From Chitinophagaceae bacterium (GTDB lineage Bacteria > Bacteroidota > Bacteroidia > Chitinophagales > Chitinophagaceae), in NCBI GenBank assembly GCA_025933775.1, contig JAICZH010000017.1, forward strand, positions 1 through 43,197: DNA of 43,197 bases, given 5' to 3'. A program made the position numbers and the translations under genes. The notes under the pieces are model-generated. The model did not search any database and was not told the origin of the DNA. It was given only the letters and a program-made list of their open reading frames with translations. Below are positions 41,484 to 43,197 of the stretch, in pieces. Every line of letters starts with the position of its first letter. Positions within the stretch are counted from its first letter, which is position 1.

Positions 41484-42248
41484 GCTATCCCAAACATTTT
41501 CACACTCCTCAATCTCTTCTTCGGTTGCATGGCAATTGTATTTGCTTTGCAAACCAATGCCGTAATCATTTATTTAAATGATGAATTTAACAGCAGCTTC
41601 AATATCCCTGAAAAGCTTACGTGGGCTGCATTTTGTATTATCATTGCTGCAGTCATAGATTTTTTAGATGGCTTTGTTGCGCGGTTGTTAAATGCAACTT
41701 CTGGTATGGGTAAGCAGTTAGATTCATTGAGCGATGTGGTAAGTTTTGGTGTGGCGCCTTCGGTAATTATTTATCAGTTATTGCGGTTTAGTTTTGCAAG
41801 AGAAGAAAACGGATTGAATGTTTCATTGTGGTGTTTAATTCCAGCATTTATTATCAGTTGTGCTGCGGCTTACAGGCTGGCACGTTTTAATTTGGATGAA
41901 TCGCAGGATGTAATTTTTAAAGGTGTACCGGTTCCTGCAGTTGGCTTGCTCGTTGCTTCCTTTCCACTCATTTTACATTTTAATTCTTTCAGCGTTGTAA
42001 ACAATTTTCTTATTAATAAATGGTTTTTGTATGCGCTGATTATTGTATTAAGTTATCTGATGATTTCCAATTTAAAAATGATGTCATTAAAATTTACCGA
42101 CTTTATTTTTAAAAATAATATTTCAAAAATAACTTTGCTGATCATTGCAATTATCACAGCCATTTTTTTACAATGGATTGCTGTGCCGGTTGTATTTATT
42201 TTTTATATTTTATTATCTCTTACAACAGTTAAAATAAAAAGCGAATGA
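41427..42248 (+). CDS. pssA: CDP-diacylglycerol--serine O-phosphatidyltransferase (with element-derived N-terminus)
   Basis: 273 residues. It makes phosphatidylserine, precursor of phosphatidylethanolamine, from CDP-diacylglycerol and serine, in the inner membrane. The CDP-alcohol phosphotransferase motif is complete: DFLDGFVARLLNATSGMGKQLDSLSD (D-G-x2-A-R-x8-G-x3-D-x3-D). Several helices are visible. The family start IPNIFTLLNLFFGC is preceded by MIEKSNFKK-SFFSPSGLGAA, which derives from the palindromic element rather than from the ancestral gene. Overlaps purS by 4 nt (ATGA). Confidence 0.95.
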   Translation: MIEKSNFKKSFFSPSGLGAAIPNIFTLLNLFFGCMAIVFALQTNAVIIYLNDEFNSSFNIPEKLTWAAFCIIIAAVIDFLDGFVARLLNATSGMGKQLDSLSDVVSFGVAPSVIIYQLLRFSFAREENGLNVSLWCLIPAFIISCAAAYRLARFNLDESQDVIFKGVPVPAVGLLVASFPLILHFNSFSVVNNFLINKWFLYALIIVLSYLMISNLKMMSLKFTDFIFKNNISKITLLIIAIITAIFLQWIAVPVVFIFYILLSLTTVKIKSE

Positions 42249-42490
42249 ATTTTATTGCCGAAATAAAAATAATGCCTTTAAAAGAATTACTTGATCCGCA
42301 GGGCAAAGCCGTAATGGGAGGGCTTTCCAACCTTGGAATAAAAAATATTGATGACGTTCGCATTGGCAAGCACATTCAATTGAACATTGAAGCTGCCAAT
42401 AAAGAAGAAGCCAAAAAAATTGCAGAAGAAGCTTCACAAAAATTATTGGCAAACCCTGTGATGGAAGAATATATGATTTTAATTAGCTAA
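42245..42490 (+). CDS. purS: phosphoribosylformylglycinamidine synthase subunit PurS
   Basis: 81 residues, the usual size. It bridges PurL and PurQ in the fourth step of purine synthesis. Features: FIAEIKIMPLKELLDPQGKAVMGGLSNLGIKNIDDVRIGKHIQLNIEA. The start overlaps the pssA stop by 4 nt (ATGA). Its stop is directly followed by a low-complexity spacer leading to rsmI. No purL or purQ is nearby. Confidence 0.92.
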   Translation: MNFIAEIKIMPLKELLDPQGKAVMGGLSNLGIKNIDDVRIGKHIQLNIEAANKEEAKKIAEEASQKLLANPVMEEYMILIS

Positions 42491-42595
42491 TTAGCCAATT
42501 AGCTAATGTGCTAATGATTAGCTTCTGATTTTAAAATATTATTTCATTTTACCTAATTGGCATATTGGCTAATTAGCACATTAGCAAATTAACAA
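42491..42595 (+). repeat. word-repeat spacer with inverted copies, between purS and rsmI
   Basis: Occupies the full gap from the purS stop to the rsmI ATG. Left part: words of TTAGCTAATTAGCC and CTAATGTGCTAAT. Right part: ATTGGCTAATTAGC and ATTAGCACATTAG, which are reverse complements (14- and 13-nt matches). The 10-nt palindrome GCTAATTAGC occurs on both sides. Confidence 0.7.
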
Positions 42596-43197
42596 ATGCT
42601 CTACATCGTTCCTTCGCCAATAGGCAACTTAGCTGATATTACTTTCAGGGCAATTGAAATACTTAAATCAGTTGATTTAATTTTAGCAGAAGACACCAGA
42701 ACTTCGTCTATCCTTCTCCGTTATTATGAGATTGATAAGCCAACAACTCCATATCATCAGCATAACGAACATAAAATTTATAATCATCTTATTAGTCAGT
42801 TGCTTTCAGGAAAAACTATGGCATTGCTTACCGATGCAGGAACGCCGGGCATAAGCGATCCCGCTTTTTTATTGGTTCGTGAGTGTATAAAAAATAATAT
42901 AAAGATTGAATGCCTTCCCGGCGCAACAGCATTTGTGCCCGCTCTTGTAAACAGCGGATTGCCTATAAACAATTTTTGTTTTGAAGGTTTTTTACCAATA
43001 AAAAAAGGAAGACAAACTTTATTAAAAAAACTTGCTGAAGAAGAAAGAACAATGGTTTTTTATGAAAGCCCGATGCGATTAATAAAAACTTTAAAAGATT
43101 TTATTGAATATTTTGGGAAAGAAAGACAATGCTCGGTAAGCCGTGAATTGACAAAGGTTTTCGAAGAAAATAAAAGAGGAACCTTGCAACAAGTGCA
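42596..43197 (+). CDS. rsmI: 16S rRNA (cytidine1402-2'-O)-methyltransferase, 3' end cut by window
   Basis: About 200 residues visible before the window edge. It begins MLYIVPSPIGNLADITFRAIE, the diagnostic start of RsmI (tetrapyrrole-methylase fold). Also seen: ILAEDTRTSSILLRYY, LLTDAGTPGISDPAFLLVREC (AdoMet-binding glycine motif), CLPGATAFVPALVNSGLP and the catalytic-side FEGFLPIKKGRQ. It 2'-O-methylates C1402 of 16S rRNA in the ribosomal P site. The gene continues beyond the window. Confidence 0.95.
   Translation, partial: MLYIVPSPIGNLADITFRAIEILKSVDLILAEDTRTSSILLRYYEIDKPTTPYHQHNEHKIYNHLISQLLSGKTMALLTDAGTPGISDPAFLLVRECIKNNIKIECLPGATAFVPALVNSGLPINNFCFEGFLPIKKGRQTLLKKLAEEERTMVFYESPMRLIKTLKDFIEYFGKERQCSVSRELTKVFEENKRGTLQQV

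Overview
The window looks like a chromosomal segment of a Bacteroidota bacterium, most likely in or near the Chitinophagaceae (inference). The supporting signs are AT-rich DNA, TAnnTTTG-type -7 promoter boxes, Bacteroidota-style lipoproteins and secreted proteins, a DUF47-Pit phosphate pair, and the protein families themselves. There is no plasmid, prophage, rRNA or CRISPR signal. One tRNA (Val, anticodon TAC) lies at 8323-8397 on the minus strand.

Layout. 1-5022 (+): threonine operon, made of a Thr/Ile-rich leader peptide, a fused aspartokinase-homoserine dehydrogenase, homoserine kinase and threonine synthase. 5037-8148 (-): a lipoprotein, a DUF218 protein, an unknown membrane-anchored protein and a 5'(3')-deoxyribonucleotidase. 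8592-16829 (+): a membrane patatin overlapping an SDR gene, a TfoX-N protein, a lipoprotein sugar isomerase/epimerase-like TIM barrel, small unknowns, a GH5-CBM enzyme and a DUF488 protein. 16923-19395 (-): cupredoxin, DUF4142 protein, ECF sigma factor and folE, with one shared promoter motif in front of three transcription units. 19615-20117 (-): two small overlapping accessory genes. 20320-22212 (+): a ClC chloride channel with CBS domains. 22235-32852 (-): an 11-subunit respiratory complex I operon in the order nuoABCDHIJKLMN, without nuoEFG, followed by a small conserved gene. 33289-35236 (+): a DNA methyltransferase fused to a Mrr-like nuclease domain, an antitoxin and a toxin remnant. 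35243-36894 (-): a RibD/DHFR-like reductase and a PAP2 phosphatase. 37078-43197 (+): DUF47-Pit phosphate uptake, galE, aminopeptidase P, pssA, purS and the start of rsmI.

The most unusual structure is a family of composite elements of about 110-155 bp. Each has two GC-rich palindromic arms (core CCCC-GAA-GGGG) in inverted orientation, separated by an AT-rich core. Six copies lie at thrA-thrB, nuoA-nuoB, nuoC-nuoD, nuoD-nuoH, nuoH-nuoI and pepP-pssA. Each begins 0-2 nt after the upstream stop codon. In five of six, the AT-rich core supplies the start codon of the downstream gene and the distal arm is translated in frame, which adds a foreign N-terminal peptide (for example SPSGLGA in NuoI and PssA) to a conserved housekeeping protein. 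In the sixth, at the place where nuoEFG would normally be, the element ends just before the nuoH start and its two arms do not match. The architecture resembles REP doublets (REPINs), but used as start-codon-carrying inserts between genes.

Other notable points: nuoL has a -1 frameshift at an A7 run that cuts off its last transmembrane helix, which is still encoded in the -1 frame. A three-promoter ECF regulon can be read directly from the sequence. Small accessory genes are flanked by short repeats of two further families. Several stop-to-start gaps are filled with low-complexity word repeats.
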